NCBI GenBank assembly: GCA_003427395.1
Contig: BFEA01000394.1
Location: forward strand, 1,159,726 to 1,193,990
Length of the DNA stretch: 34,265 nt
Direction: 5' to 3'
Source: Chara braunii
Lineage: Eukaryota; Streptophyta; Charophyceae; Charales; Characeae
Shown: positions 20,042-30,262 of the stretch, piece after piece
How the letters are laid out: every line of letters starts with the position of its first letter
How positions within the stretch are numbered: the first letter of the stretch is position 1
The notes under the pieces: model-generated
What the model was told of the DNA's origin: nothing
The model's database searches: none
What the model saw: only the letters and a program-made list of their open reading frames with translations
Made by a program: the position numbers and the translations under genes

Positions 20042-20230
20042 CTTTGACCCGGAGCGCGGTACCGTGGGTGTAGCAGGCACCCAAGAACCTAGCTCACTGG
20101 GTGCACCGTTGAACTTTTGAAATACTGATCGCGTTCAAACCCAGATGGTGGGCTTTGATGAGCAAAAACCAAATATTCCGATTTAACTGAGGGCCTGGAG
20201 CTGCATCTTTATTAAGTGAAAAAGACATGT

Positions 20231-20620
20231 TGGTATCAGGCTTGGGCTTAGCCCTATAGGTTAGAGCATTGGACTGGTACGCAGCAGGCGCAGGGATCGA
20301 GGCCAACAACATGTGGCCAAAGAGCGAAGGAGTGCGACAGAAAGGCTTGAGGGGTTGATGGGCCTGTGGGACTATCCCCCTCGCCTTTTGCCGATAGACG
20401 TAATGATGGGCCCGACCCGCGGCACTGGCGAGGTGCCAGCAGCTCCCCTGTTCCTGTCTTAATATTTATCTTGCGTTATTTATTTTATTTTTTCTTTTTA
20501 TCTTAGTTTTATTTTACTTCATTATTTTTATTTTTACTTTTTCCCACGGCTATTGGCGGCCCCGTCCTAATTTGGGGCGCGATACCGTGTCAATGACTGA
20601 GAAGCACTAAGAACCGGGGG
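20231..20620 (+). repeat. tRNA-derived SINE-like module in 5' LTR
   Basis: A box TAGCCCTATAGGTTAGAGCA (20249-20268) and B box GGATCGAGGCC (20294-20304) are 45 nt apart start to start, the normal spacing for an internal Pol III promoter. The B box differs from GGTTCGANNCC at one base. A GC-rich body and a T/A-rich part (20460-20540) follow. The same module, little changed, lies at 33649-34025. Confidence 0.5.
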
Positions 20621-20680
20621 GGGGGAAGGTGGAAGGAAGGTAGTTTTGCATACGTTTGAAATGGTCAACCTAAGCCTGAG

Positions 20681-20858
20681 CATTGTTTCTACTGTGAATG
20701 GCTTAGGGTTATGTTTACTTGACTGTTTTCTAAAGGACCAGACATTGTTTCTACTGTGAATGACCTTGTTGCTATGTTTTATTTAGTTGTTTTCTGGAGG
20801 ACCAGGCATTGTTTCTACTGTGAATGGCTTGTTTACTCTAGTTAACTCTGAGGGTTTG
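20681..20858 (+). repeat. 62-64-bp minisatellite at the gap edge
   Basis: CATTGTTTCTACTGTGAATG recurs at 20681, 20743 and 20807, with similar sequence between. The array leads straight into the gap. The 3' LTR has the same three units at 34088, 34150 and 34214. Confidence 0.85.
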
Positions 20859-21763
20859 NNNNNNNNNNNNNNNNNNNNNNNNNNNNNNNNNNNNNNNNNN
20901 NNNNNNNNNNNNNNNNNNNNNNNNNNNNNNNNNNNNNNNNNNNNNNNNNNNNNNNNNNNNNNNNNNNNNNNNNNNNNNNNNNNNNNNNNNNNNNNNNNNN
21001 NNNNNNNNNNNNNNNNNNNNNNNNNNNNNNNNNNNNNNNNNNNNNNNNNNNNNNNNNNNNNNNNNNNNNNNNNNNNNNNNNNNNNNNNNNNNNNNNNNNN
21101 NNNNNNNNNNNNNNNNNNNNNNNNNNNNNNNNNNNNNNNNNNNNNNNNNNNNNNNNNNNNNNNNNNNNNNNNNNNNNNNNNNNNNNNNNNNNNNNNNNNN
21201 NNNNNNNNNNNNNNNNNNNNNNNNNNNNNNNNNNNNNNNNNNNNNNNNNNNNNNNNNNNNNNNNNNNNNNNNNNNNNNNNNNNNNNNNNNNNNNNNNNNN
21301 NNNNNNNNNNNNNNNNNNNNNNNNNNNNNNNNNNNNNNNNNNNNNNNNNNNNNNNNNNNNNNNNNNNNNNNNNNNNNNNNNNNNNNNNNNNNNNNNNNNN
21401 NNNNNNNNNNNNNNNNNNNNNNNNNNNNNNNNNNNNNNNNNNNNNNNNNNNNNNNNNNNNNNNNNNNNNNNNNNNNNNNNNNNNNNNNNNNNNNNNNNNN
21501 NNNNNNNNNNNNNNNNNNNNNNNNNNNNNNNNNNNNNNNNNNNNNNNNNNNNNNNNNNNNNNNNNNNNNNNNNNNNNNNNNNNNNNNNNNNNNNNNNNNN
21601 NNNNNNNNNNNNNNNNNNNNNNNNNNNNNNNNNNNNNNNNNNNNNNNNNNNNNNNNNNNNNNNNNNNNNNNNNNNNNNNNNNNNNNNNNNNNNNNNNNNN
21701 NNNNNNNNNNNNNNNNNNNNNNNNNNNNNNNNNNNNNNNNNNNNNNNNNNNNNNNNNNNNNNN
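20859..21763. other. Assembly gap (905 N)
   Basis: Unknown bases. The 336-codon frame that spans it is meaningless. The gap length may be an estimate. Confidence 1.
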
Positions 21764-22405
21764 TTTCTACAAATCCAAGAAGTTAGTCAACTTTTGACTT
21801 GTCAGAGTTCAACTTGTCTTTTCCATATATCTGGTTTAGTTAAAATCTAGGAAGTCTCATTTTCTAGAGGGAGTGCTGCCCAAATTTTTGTTAATTCAGG
21901 GAGTTCGACAAAATTGAACTTTAGGAAGTCAAAGTTACTTTCAAAATCTGAACTTAGCCTTGTATAAATTTTGGAATAACACTTGTCTAGAGGGAGTGTT
22001 GCCGAAATTTCTACAAAATTAAGGAGTTAGTTAAATTCAGTCTAAAGTTGAGCTCGAGCTGTTGTTCGAGTTCATATCTGACTGAGTATTAATCTGGGAA
22101 GTCTCCCTTTCTAAAGGGAGCGCTGTCCAAATTTATACTAATTCAGAGAGCTAGATAGAATTTGATTCTCCAAAGTTATAGATTATTTCTGCTTTTATAT
22201 CTAACTTAGTATAAATCTGGGAAGTCTCCCTTTCTAAAGGGAGTGCTGCCCAAATTTCTACTAATTCAGAGAGTTAGACAAATTTTGACCTTCTGGAGTT
22301 AGAGATTATTTCTGCGTTCATATTTGAGCTTATATAAATTCTGGAAAAGTATTTTTCCTACGGGAAGTGTTGCCGAAATTTTTTTAGTTTAGAGGATATA
22401 GATTA
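21764..22405 (+). repeat. 123-bp tandem repeat array
   Basis: Units start near 21843, 21966, 22090, 22213 and 22336, with a partial unit coming out of the gap. The core of each unit is a GGGAGTG or similar stretch followed by CTGCCCAAATTT or TTGCCGAAATTT. Units 3 and 4 are the most alike. The array probably extends into the gap and may lie within the LTR or at its end. Confidence 0.85.
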
Positions 22406-22417
22406 TATTTTGACAGG

Positions 22418-22435
22418 TGGCGATTTAGGCGACCC
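22418..22435 (+). promoter_or_regulatory. Candidate primer-binding site
   Basis: TGGCGATTTAGGCGACCC starts with TGG, as needed to pair with the CCA end of a tRNA, two bases after a terminal CA. I cannot match it to a specific tRNA, so this is a positional guess. Confidence 0.2.
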
Positions 22436-24488
22436 GCCCAGAATAGAGGAGATTCCGCAGTTGGTCTACTTTTAGCTTAAGCACTGGCTTAAAAGTTGAC
22501 TTAAGTTTAACTTATAAGGAAATTTTGAGTGAAGATATAATATGGAGTTGTATTTTCCATACACTTATGATCTTAGCTTGGGGATTGGTCTGCCGTGTGT
22601 TACAGGTCTTTTTTATCAGTTAATTCAAGTTCAGGATTAGATCCAGCTTGATCCCTTGAAGATCACTTTCTGTCATCACTGATAATAGGTCGGTTGCGGA
22701 TTCGTCGGTTTACGATTCAACTCCAATTCACTCCTGTCACTCAACCTAAAGGCTTTAGCCCTGTGGTTTATTTGTTTTGTTGTGTTTTTACCCGGACTTT
22801 ATTGAATGGTCATTTAACAAAGATACTGAGTACTTTTATTGCGGGGAAGTTGCACCGAGGTTGAGGTTTGCACGGCTAAAGCAAGGGGTGTGAGTACAGA
22901 GAATGGTTGACGTTGACCCCGTGTAGTGTGTGTGTCTCTGGTTGAATCTTTGATGTGATTGCAGGTATATTTTGAGGTTCGGACTCTGGATGTGATTGTT
23001 TGCGATTACATACATATATGGCTGAGGGGAGTCTCACTGTGACTGTGAGAAGTGATCGTCCTATGTAACCAACCCCCATATANTTATGAGTGCCCTGAGT
23101 GATTGAGAGGCCTACTGTGATTGTGCATAAGGGTTGGTCAGACTATGTTTTGAGAAAAAGGGGAGATTCCCTTTTTACCTTTGCTTTTTAGAGTTGTATG
23201 GTTGGACATTGTAGTCCGTGGCAGGCGTAAAAGTCAAACCCCCTGACTTCCGCCCAGGCCTGGAGTGAGACTCATCTCCAGGGGAGTAAGAAACGACTGC
23301 CACCACAGGCATGGACCTGTGTACCACCCGCTCTGCACAGAGTGCAGAAGAGGGTGTGTGGTCTTCAGCTGCGCTTCGCAGTTGTCCAGCGTCGAGAGAT
23401 TAACCCTTTAAGCGCGTGTCAGCCGATACTTGAGTGTCGAATGTGACCCTCGAGATTAACGAGGACCGCATGACTATGGGTACTACATAGTACGCCATCA
23501 TTGCGACCGCTTGCATACGTTTGCATTACGAGTCGATATGAGTTAGCCCTGCGTCCGCGCGGTTTTATACGAAGTTCAGCACGCGACGCCTATCCGATTT
23601 CCGCATCGGAAAGTTATGGGTTGGCTACCGAGGGGATAGGAGCGTTGTCGCGTTGTTTGTGTTGTGTCGTTTCGTATATGTGTTGTTTTGTGTGTATGTG
23701 TATTCGTAAAGTGGAGTGCGCGTGGTGTGTGGGATGCGTCCTAGTCGACCGACGTTGAATCGCGCTTGGGACTTTAGCCCCCTAAACTGTTGGTTCACGT
23801 GCGGGTCTGATAGCGGCGTATTACCGTGCGTACCCCCTATGCTACAGCGAACGAGAAACGCCCTCGGCTGGTCCACCTCTGCGATTGCAGCTGATTAACT
23901 TTCGTACTATGGACTGGTAGCTCGACGGGGATACGCCCACCGAAGGGAGGTGACAGCTCCCGTAAGGTGTAGGTAAGTCGTGCCTCACGTAGGCCCTATC
24001 CTGTCGTAGGGGCTCGCGAGAGGTATGGCTGGCGTACTCGGCCGGAGCGGCTTGCGGAAGCTCTTTGTATATTTTGCGACGAAGGATTTTTAAACCTACT
24101 CCTGCGTGACGTGGCCGGGAGGGTCCCGCGCTGCCCTGGTGCGGTGCTGGACGGATGCGCTCGAAATGTGGCGCTGTTGCCGGGGATAACAGAAAGCCTA
24201 CCGTTGTCCCTGGTGGAACGACATCCGGGTATGAGAAGTGAATAAGAAGAGGCATAAAGGAGTGATGAGAAGGTAATGAAGGAATATATGAATGACTAAG
24301 TATAGGTGAGGAAATTTACCTACCCAAGTAGAGGAAGTATGAGAGACGATCGTGTTAATGTTTGGGTAAAGTAAGTACTAAGGGCTAGGTAGGACGGATG
24401 GAATAGACCGGTCAAGGTATAATGTTGAATAAGGGGGTATGCTTGTTTTTTCTCTTGTCAGGAAGCTTGAAGAGAGGAGTCTGTCAAA
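22436..24488 (+). other. Retrotransposon 5' leader, no ORF
   Basis: About 2 kb before gag without a protein-like frame; the - strand ORF at 23842-24255 shows no motif. One N lies at 23083. A candidate intron (23973-24461) ends 27 nt before the gag start. Confidence 0.5.
23973..24461 (+). other. Candidate intron in the gag leader
   Basis: A strong donor (AG then GTAAGTCG) and a strong acceptor (GCTTGTTTTTTCTCTTGTCAG) bound 489 nt upstream of the gag ATG. Splicing would bring gag close to the RNA 5' part. Inferred from consensus sequences only. Confidence 0.4.
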
Positions 24489-25339
24489 ATGTCGCAGGGC
24501 GGTGGCGCATCAGGCGCTCCCAAGAAGGGTTTGACACTCGATGACCTCATCGCTGCCATCGACCGACATGAAAGGAATCCGAGCAATATCCCAAAGGCCG
24601 ATACTTTCCATTTTTGTGGGGAAAGAGTTCCGGAATGGCTGGAGCGGGTGGAACAAGCTTTGGTCGGGCGGTCGGACATTGTAAAGTTCAGCGCATCCTT
24701 CAGTATGTCCTCCACAGCTACCACCAAGAGGTGAAGAAAGTCATAGATGCAGCCCAAGGTAGCTGGGAGAGGTTCAAGGAGGGGATGCAGAGGAAATACC
24801 GCCTGGGATACGGGTTGTTGACTACCGCGGACCTTGAGGCGATGAACAAAGAGGATTTTACGATGATAGGGACCTTTGTTCAAGAATTTAAGAAGAGGGC
24901 GCGGAAGGTCCATGGGATTTCAGAGGAGGCACGGTGCGCCATCTTCCTGGGGCTACTCACGGCATCGGAAGCCGTCGAGTTGACAAGGCATGGAGGGGGT
25001 AGCACCAAGCTCACCTGGGCCACCATTGACAGAGGGGTGGAAGTGGGATGTTTGGACCAGGTGAAGCAGCGTCAGGTACGTCTGCAAAGGCAAAAGAGAA
25101 AGGAAAAAGATGCGACTGCTTCTGGGACCCCGGGGGTAACAAGGATTGTTACAGACGTATTGGCACAACTAGGGTATGCGACAGAGCCGATGGTGCAAAG
25201 GAGGGTGGTGGCGGCTGTCAAAGTGAAAGGAAAGGAGCCGGTGATAGAGGAGGCTATTCAGGAAGAGCTCTGGGAAGAGGAAGAGCCGGTGCCGCAGCAC
25301 CTGACGAAGGTCCAGCACAAAGTGCGTAATTTGGCTTAG
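24489..25339 (+). pseudogene. Gag (capsid-like) of Ty3/Gypsy element, frameshifted
   Basis: ATG 24489 (A at -3) opens a frame reading FHFCGERVPEWLERVEQALV; at about 24680-24695 it must shift to the frame of 24614-25339, which continues LQYVLHSYHQEVKKVIDAAQ and then WERFKEGMQRKYRLG and MIGTFVQEFKKRARK. This helical pattern with an early Trp-Leu-x-x-Val-Glu and a later Trp/Phe/Lys block is that of retrotransposon Gag proteins, which form the particle shell. One lost base would explain the shift. The second frame ends at TAG 25337-25339; Gly/Gln-rich sequence follows in the same ancestral protein. Confidence 0.8.
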
Positions 25340-25977
25340 GGCGGACACGGATCAGGAAAAGCGCAGGCGCCTCAGGCCCAAGCAGCAGCCTCTTTAAATG
25401 TGGCGGCTCCATCATCTAGTACGGGCCCCTCGCAAGGAGGGGCGTCGTCCTACGGATAGTGGCCCTGACCGGTAATCAATGCAATTGTGCCATGAGGAAG
25501 CCCGCCGCCAGTAGCCGGGGCGCAAGCGAGTATGCCGCCACCCATCTACCCCGCAGCCCAGGCCCAGCCTGTGGCCCCGCCACCGTCACCCGCTCCCAGT
25601 TCACAGGGAAACATGGCTGGAGGTGGGAACCAGGGGCAGGGCAATCAAGGCAATGAGGGAGGGGTGGAGGAAGGGGGCGAGGCAGGAATGGCGGCGGAAG
25701 AGGAAGGCAGTGGAATGGTGAAGGCCAGGGGTACCTAGGCCAAGGGAATCAAGGCCAGGGGTACCAAGGCCAAGGAAATCAAGGCCAGGGGAACCAAGGC
25801 CAAGGGTACCAAGGCCAAAGGTATCAAGGCCAGGGGGATGAGGGAAGTTAGGGGTATGGAAGACCCCGTTTTGACTGGAGGACGGCCATCTACCAACATT
25901 GTGACCAACAAGGCCACACTATAAGGTTTTGCAATATAAGACGGGAAGACGAGAGAAGCGGGCTGATTTCGTCCACT
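25340..25977 (+). pseudogene. Gag C-terminus: GQGNQ repeats and degenerate zinc knuckle
   Basis: Pro/Ala-rich sequence (MPPPIYPAAQAQPVAPPP in one frame) is followed by an Arg/Gly-rich part and short tandem repeats of GQGNQ/GQGYQ (25720-25842). After TAG 25849-25851 the frame reads RPRFDWRTAIYQHCDQQGH then TIRFC. This is a CCHC nucleic-acid-binding knuckle whose first Cys is replaced by Tyr (codon 25891-25893, TAC). Cys 25900, His 25915 and Cys 25930 are present. The same frame runs on without a stop into the protease ORF, so Gag and Pol were probably one polyprotein. Two other frames carry earlier parts, so several indels exist. Confidence 0.65.
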
Positions 25978-27747
25978 ATGGATGGGAACATCTACGATCA
26001 GTTTGGGAAACCCATTGACAGAAGGCTTGGAGGAGTGAGGGCGGAAGCCCAACGAAGGGCGGCAGCTGGGCCACCACCCCCTGCCATGTTCAGGCTATGG
26101 CAAGAGAAGAAAGGACCGTCGGTGGGGATAGAGGAATTCAGGTTATGGCAGGAAAAGGAAGAACCACCGATTGGGGTAGAGGAAGTGGGAAACAATGAGG
26201 AAGTGACTCAAGGGCCGCAAGGAAGAAGTAAGGGGGAAGAGCCCATAATCATCGAATCAGATGATGAGAATGAGGAAGAACGGATGGAACCTCCGTCCGT
26301 CTTATTGAGGAAGATGGAGGACCTGCTGGATAAGATGGGGAGGTACCAACAGAAGTTGGTGGGCCTCTGCAAGGAAATGAGGAAATGGAAGTCTAACATC
26401 CCCAAGGTGTTCCTCTATGACTCCGGCCCGGAGTCAGCGCCTGGGCGACCCGGAGTAAATGTGGTGGGGTCGTGCCCACAATCGGGAATAAGAGGGAGAC
26501 CCCTCACTCCGCAGGCCCGGCTGGCACAGGCAGCGCGAACGAGGAATCAAGCCAAGGCCAGTGCCAGCCAAGAGCCTTCAAGGAGGGAACCCGAACCAGG
26601 GAGAAGGAAAGAGGCTGTGGAAGTAGAGGACGACGATGATGAAGAGGAAGAGGACGAGAGGCTGCGCAGAGAAGAGGATCAGAGAACGGAGCAGCGGGCG
26701 AGGAAAAAGGGAACCAGGGGAGAGGCCGAGTCAGTCATACGTGACGGACCACCCAAAAAGAAGAAATACGTGGTTCGGTTGGAAGAGGGATTTGACGTAG
26801 AGAGAGTAATTGACAGGCTGTTGGAAGGGCATAATGACCTCATNACCCTGAAGGAAATCCTAGCGTCAGCCCTGCGACTCCGCGATGAACTGAAGGGGAG
26901 ATTGTCACGGCGCCTGGTGCCCAATGTCCATCTGGGTACGATCCTGCTCAAGGAGGCAAAGTGGCGGGTGTCAGGTACGAAGATGGACTGGAAGTGCGTA
27001 GCCTACGACACGGTGGATTTGATAGTGAAGGGTTCCAAGTGCGCAGCAATGGTGGACACCGGGGCGGAGATGAACATTATTCGGGAGGCCGACGCGATCA
27101 GCTTCGGGCTGGATACGGACCGTTCTGACTGCGGTATTCTGCATAGAGCCAGTTGTAAGGCAGTGTTTTGCGGGACAACCTCGAATATGCTCATCGAGGT
27201 TGGAAAGGTGAAGGTCAGGGCATGCTTCTTCATAATGCCGGACGTGGACCATGGAATCCTCTTGGGGAGGTCATTCCTAAGCAAGACGGAGACCGTGATG
27301 TTCAACAAACATAACGGGACTCTAATTCTTCTCTTATGCGATCCTGCCTGCGGGAATTACGAAATAATTACATGCAGGAACACCGGGCCAAGGAGTATAA
27401 GGAACCGGCCCAATCCAGGATCATTCACGATCGAGGAGTCGGAAGGGGAGCGCNGGAGGCTCTGGGCAGAGCCCGAAGCAGGAGAGAGGGTGGAAGCATT
27501 TTCCCTCAGCCTGTCAGATGTTGGGAAGGCCATGGACCTGGTGGCCGCGCATGAGATGGCAGATCCGGATGCCATNNNGNCCTTGAGGGAGCAAGTTCTG
27601 GAATGCCCCGAGGCAGGAAGGTTGGAGTTGGTATATCGGCTCCCAGGCAGCGAAGGGCACCCCGCATCAGCGCAAACACAATCTGTGAATCAACCTTTTT
27701 TAGGGGACGACTCAAGCAGAGTTCCGAAAGGCGGTACAAGACGGTAG
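25978..27747 (+). pseudogene. Pol N-part with retropepsin-like protease
   Basis: A 589-aa open frame. Residues 1-340 are charged, with long Glu/Asp and Arg runs (EVEDDDDEEEEDERLRREED), probably a linker. The aspartic protease follows: MVDTGAEMNII with catalytic Asp360 (codon 27055-27057), and ILLGRSFL (codons from 27256) as the second conserved motif. This enzyme cuts the polyprotein in the virus-like particle. The first ATG is not a true start, because the frame is open upstream to 25852. The frame is lost near 27690, before RT. Unknown bases at 26844, 27454 and 27576-27580 leave five residues undefined. Protease residues look intact. Confidence 0.8.
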
Positions 27748-29083
27748 ACAAGAAGTGTCGCCCGGTTCCCGTCCTCGTTACAGAAGATAAGGAAGCATAT
27801 TACGAGAGGGAACGAGGGTTGATACGGCGAATAAGGGAAAGTGCTTTAGTAGGGCCATGTCGTATCAGCGAAGGGAACGAGAAGGAGTTGATCATAGGGA
27901 GTCCGACTTCTTGCTGCCTGAGGAGCGAACGTTGATGGTGGAATTAATGAAGAGGAGGCATCGCGCCTATGCGTTTAGCGACGAGGAGCGTGGCAGACTG
28001 GATGTGGACAAAATACCTATGATCCGCATCCACACCGTGCCACACGAGCCTTGGAACATGAGAGGGGCGCGATATCTTAATCCTGACAAGGAAAAGAAGG
28101 TGGTGGACTACCTCGACGGCAAAATAAGTACACACGTCGCCGACTATTCTAGTGGAGCGTTTGCGTCCCCATGGTTTTGCTTTATTAAGCCTAACGGGAC
28201 GCTACGATGGGTGCAAGATCTGCAGAGGTTAAAAGCGGTGACTGTGCGGGATGCTGGAGGACTGCCAAATGCGGATGCTTTGTCAGAATCCTGTGCTGGA
28301 AAACCTATAATTTCGCTTATAGACCTTTACTCAGGATATGATCAGTTTTCAGTCTACCCGCCAGACAGGTCTATGACGGCTATGCACACGCCGCGAGGAT
28401 TAATCCACATGAACGTGGCCCCTCAAGGTTGGACCAACGCGGTAGCTATGATCCAACGAGCCATGATTCGGGTTATGCAGTCAGTCAACCCCCATATTAC
28501 ACAGCCATACATCGACGATTTGGCGGTGAAGGGGCCGGCAGTGAAGGGAAGCGACGAAGTCTCTCCAGGGGTAAGGCGCTTTGTTTGGGAGCACATCCAG
28601 GACCTCGAAAAAGTCCTGAGCCTGCTCGAGGAGCATAACCTCACGGCGAGCGGGGCAAAATCCAGACACTGTATGAGGGAAGCGACTATTTTAGGGTTCA
28701 TCTGCAGCGAGAAGGGCCGGAGGCCGGATGTGAAGAAGACGGACAAGATTACTGAGTGGCCAGTTCCGTTCCACTCAATAACTGATGCCATAAGCTTCCT
28801 TGGTACATATAGATTTTGGAGGGCCTTCGTCAAGAACTTTGCCGCAAAGACTGAGCACCTGAGGAAGTTAGTCCGTCAGGATCAGGAATGGGTTTGGGAT
28901 GAAGAACAAGAAGAGGTGATGGCTAAAATGAAGGAGGAATTTCGTGAAGGGAGGTTGGTGTTAGGAGCGCCAGATTATGACGCCACAGAGACGCGACCCT
29001 TCATTGTCGAAACGGATGCCGGACCGACTGCCTTAGGGGAAGTTCTAATTCAGGCAGACATGGAGGGAAAAGAAGGCCCTTGA
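27690..29083 (+). pseudogene. Ty3/Gypsy reverse transcriptase, frameshifted
   Basis: The start of RT (RYKTVDKKCRPVPVLV) lies in the frame of 27603-27935, then changes at about 27870-27900 to the 408-aa frame 27857-29083. Fingers and palm motifs follow: GAFASPWFCFIKPNGTLRWV, SLIDLYSGYDQF with Asp156 (codon 28322), and YIDDLAVKG with Tyr218-Ile-Asp-Asp221 (codons 28508-28519), the usual YVDD or YIDD active site. LGFICSEKGRRPD and FLGTYRFWRAFVKNFA are the thumb/connection signature of Ty3/Gypsy. All catalytic aspartates remain. The frame enters RNase H (FIVETDAGPTALGE) and ends at TGA 29081-29083 through a frameshift. Confidence 0.9.
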
Positions 29084-29499
29084 GATTTGAGAGTCGGACT
29101 CTCTGTACGACGGAGAGGAACTACTCTCAGTTCAAGAGGGAGACCCTTGCCGTCCTCCATTGTCTGCGAATCTTCCGGAACTATATCTTCGGCAGGAGGT
29201 TTATTTTGAGAGTGGATCCGACCGCCCTGGCCTACTCTCTAAGGAATTACGTTTCGTCGGATCCGACGGTTGCCAGATGGCTGACGTACATCTAGATGTT
29301 CAATTTCGAATTGGAACGGATTCTTGGTAGTAAGAACCGGGTAGACGGGCTGAGTCGGATCAACTGGGATAAACAGAAAGGGGAGGCGGTGGAGAATACG
29401 CCCCCAGTTAATGGTTTTCTGGATCAGGAAGAAGATGTTCGTCTCCACATCAACAAGTGGTCGCCGCGAGTGCCCAGCTGTGTAGGCTATCCTATCTAG
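29000..29499 (+). pseudogene. RNase H domain of the Gypsy element, interrupted
   Basis: RNase H removes the RNA strand of the hybrid during reverse transcription. Its first acidic residue lies at the end of the RT frame (VETDAG, Asp codon 29015-29017). After a shift near 29078 the domain continues as LRFESRTLCTTERNYSQFKR with Glu codon 29140-29142 and then RVDPTALAY with Asp codon 29215-29217. A TAG at 29293-29295 and another at 29497-29499 interrupt the same frame; SKNRVDGLSR after the first is the usual end of the domain. Catalytic residues appear kept. Confidence 0.8.
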
Positions 29500-30262
29500 C
29501 AAGCGCCAAGTGGGTATGAACGGAGGGATGAGCTAGTCCTTAAGCTCTTTGAGGAAGAGGATCCCTGGGGCGGTAAGGATGTTCAGTGGATGATGGAATT
29601 AGCGCTGGCCAGCTCGCATAGCCTGGTGAAGGACATGAGGACCATTGAGGAAGGACCTGGCCAGGTAGAACGACATGAGGACCTGATGGGAGGAATGTAT
29701 CTCCTCGTCAACACGTTATTGCAGGAAGGCCTCGATCAGTCAGGTTCGTTGGACCCGGCAGGGAATGTGGATGAGGTGCCCGAGAGCCAGGACGACGAGT
29801 TCGAGGAGGGGGAGATTAAGGAGGCTTTTCGTGCGGAGGAGTACGACGGGATCTACTTAGAGCTGGGGTTTCTTTTGTCATGTGAAATGCGGCTAAGGGA
29901 TGCAAGCGATAGGGCTCAGAGGATGCTGCAGTGCTACTTAGTGCGAGACGGCCACCTTTTCGTGAGAAGAGAAATGGGGAATCCCAGGAGAGTCGTCTGC
30001 GGTAGGAATCGTCAGATCGACGTCGTAGCAGCGCTTCACGATGGCATTGCAGGAGGGCATCGAGGGGTACAAACCACGTATGCCAAGATAAGTGAGCTGT
30101 ACTACTGGGATGGGATGATGGATATGATCGGGAAGTTCTGCCGATCTTGCGTACCTTGCCAGGAGAGATCCCGTTTAAGGCAAGGAGAGCCGCTGCATCC
30201 AAGGCTAGAGCGAGAGGTGGGGGTTGTAGTGCATCTCGATCTACTTTTTATGCTGCTTGGGG
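29500..30262 (+). pseudogene. Integrase zinc-binding domain; catalytic core missing
   Basis: The frame continues from RNase H through an acidic linker into the HHCC zinc domain: LHDGIAGGHRGVQTTYAKI with His codons 30037 and 30058, then CRSCVPCQERSR with Cys codons 30148 and 30157. Next come REVGVVVHLDLLFMLLGDQG, where Asp codon 30238-30240 is probably the first residue of the D,D-35-E triad. At about 30260 the frame breaks into unrelated C-terminal sequence, so the second Asp, the Glu and the rest of the rve core are gone. Insertion activity is therefore lost. Confidence 0.85.

Larger units (their letters stand above)
19207..22415 (+). repeat. Putative 5' LTR (contains assembly gap)
   Basis: The left edge is sharp: similarity to the 3' copy starts at TGTCGG (19207) and the sequence before it differs. 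A palindrome (ATACCCTT-AC-AAGGGTAT, 19218-19235) lies just inside. Similarity to the 3' copy can be followed to 20858, where unknown bases start. The right edge at TGACA (22411-22415) is a guess, based on a terminal CA followed two bases later by a TGG that could begin a primer-binding site. Confidence 0.55.

Noticed and set aside
20231-20310. A functional tRNA gene
   Set aside because: A and B boxes are good, but the acceptor and anticodon stems do not pair well and the copy sits in an LTR repeat.
20787-21797. 336-codon + strand ORF
   Set aside because: It is almost wholly made of unknown bases in the assembly gap.
21764-22405. CRISPR array
   Set aside because: The 123-bp units are whole tandem repeats without unique spacers, and the setting is eukaryotic.
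23842-24255. 137-codon - strand ORF in the retrotransposon leader
   Set aside because: No motif, antisense to the element and overlapping the candidate intron.
24489-29083. Programmed gag-pol frameshift
   Set aside because: Several unrelated frame changes and stops occur in gag, pol and RNase H, so decay or sequence error is simpler.
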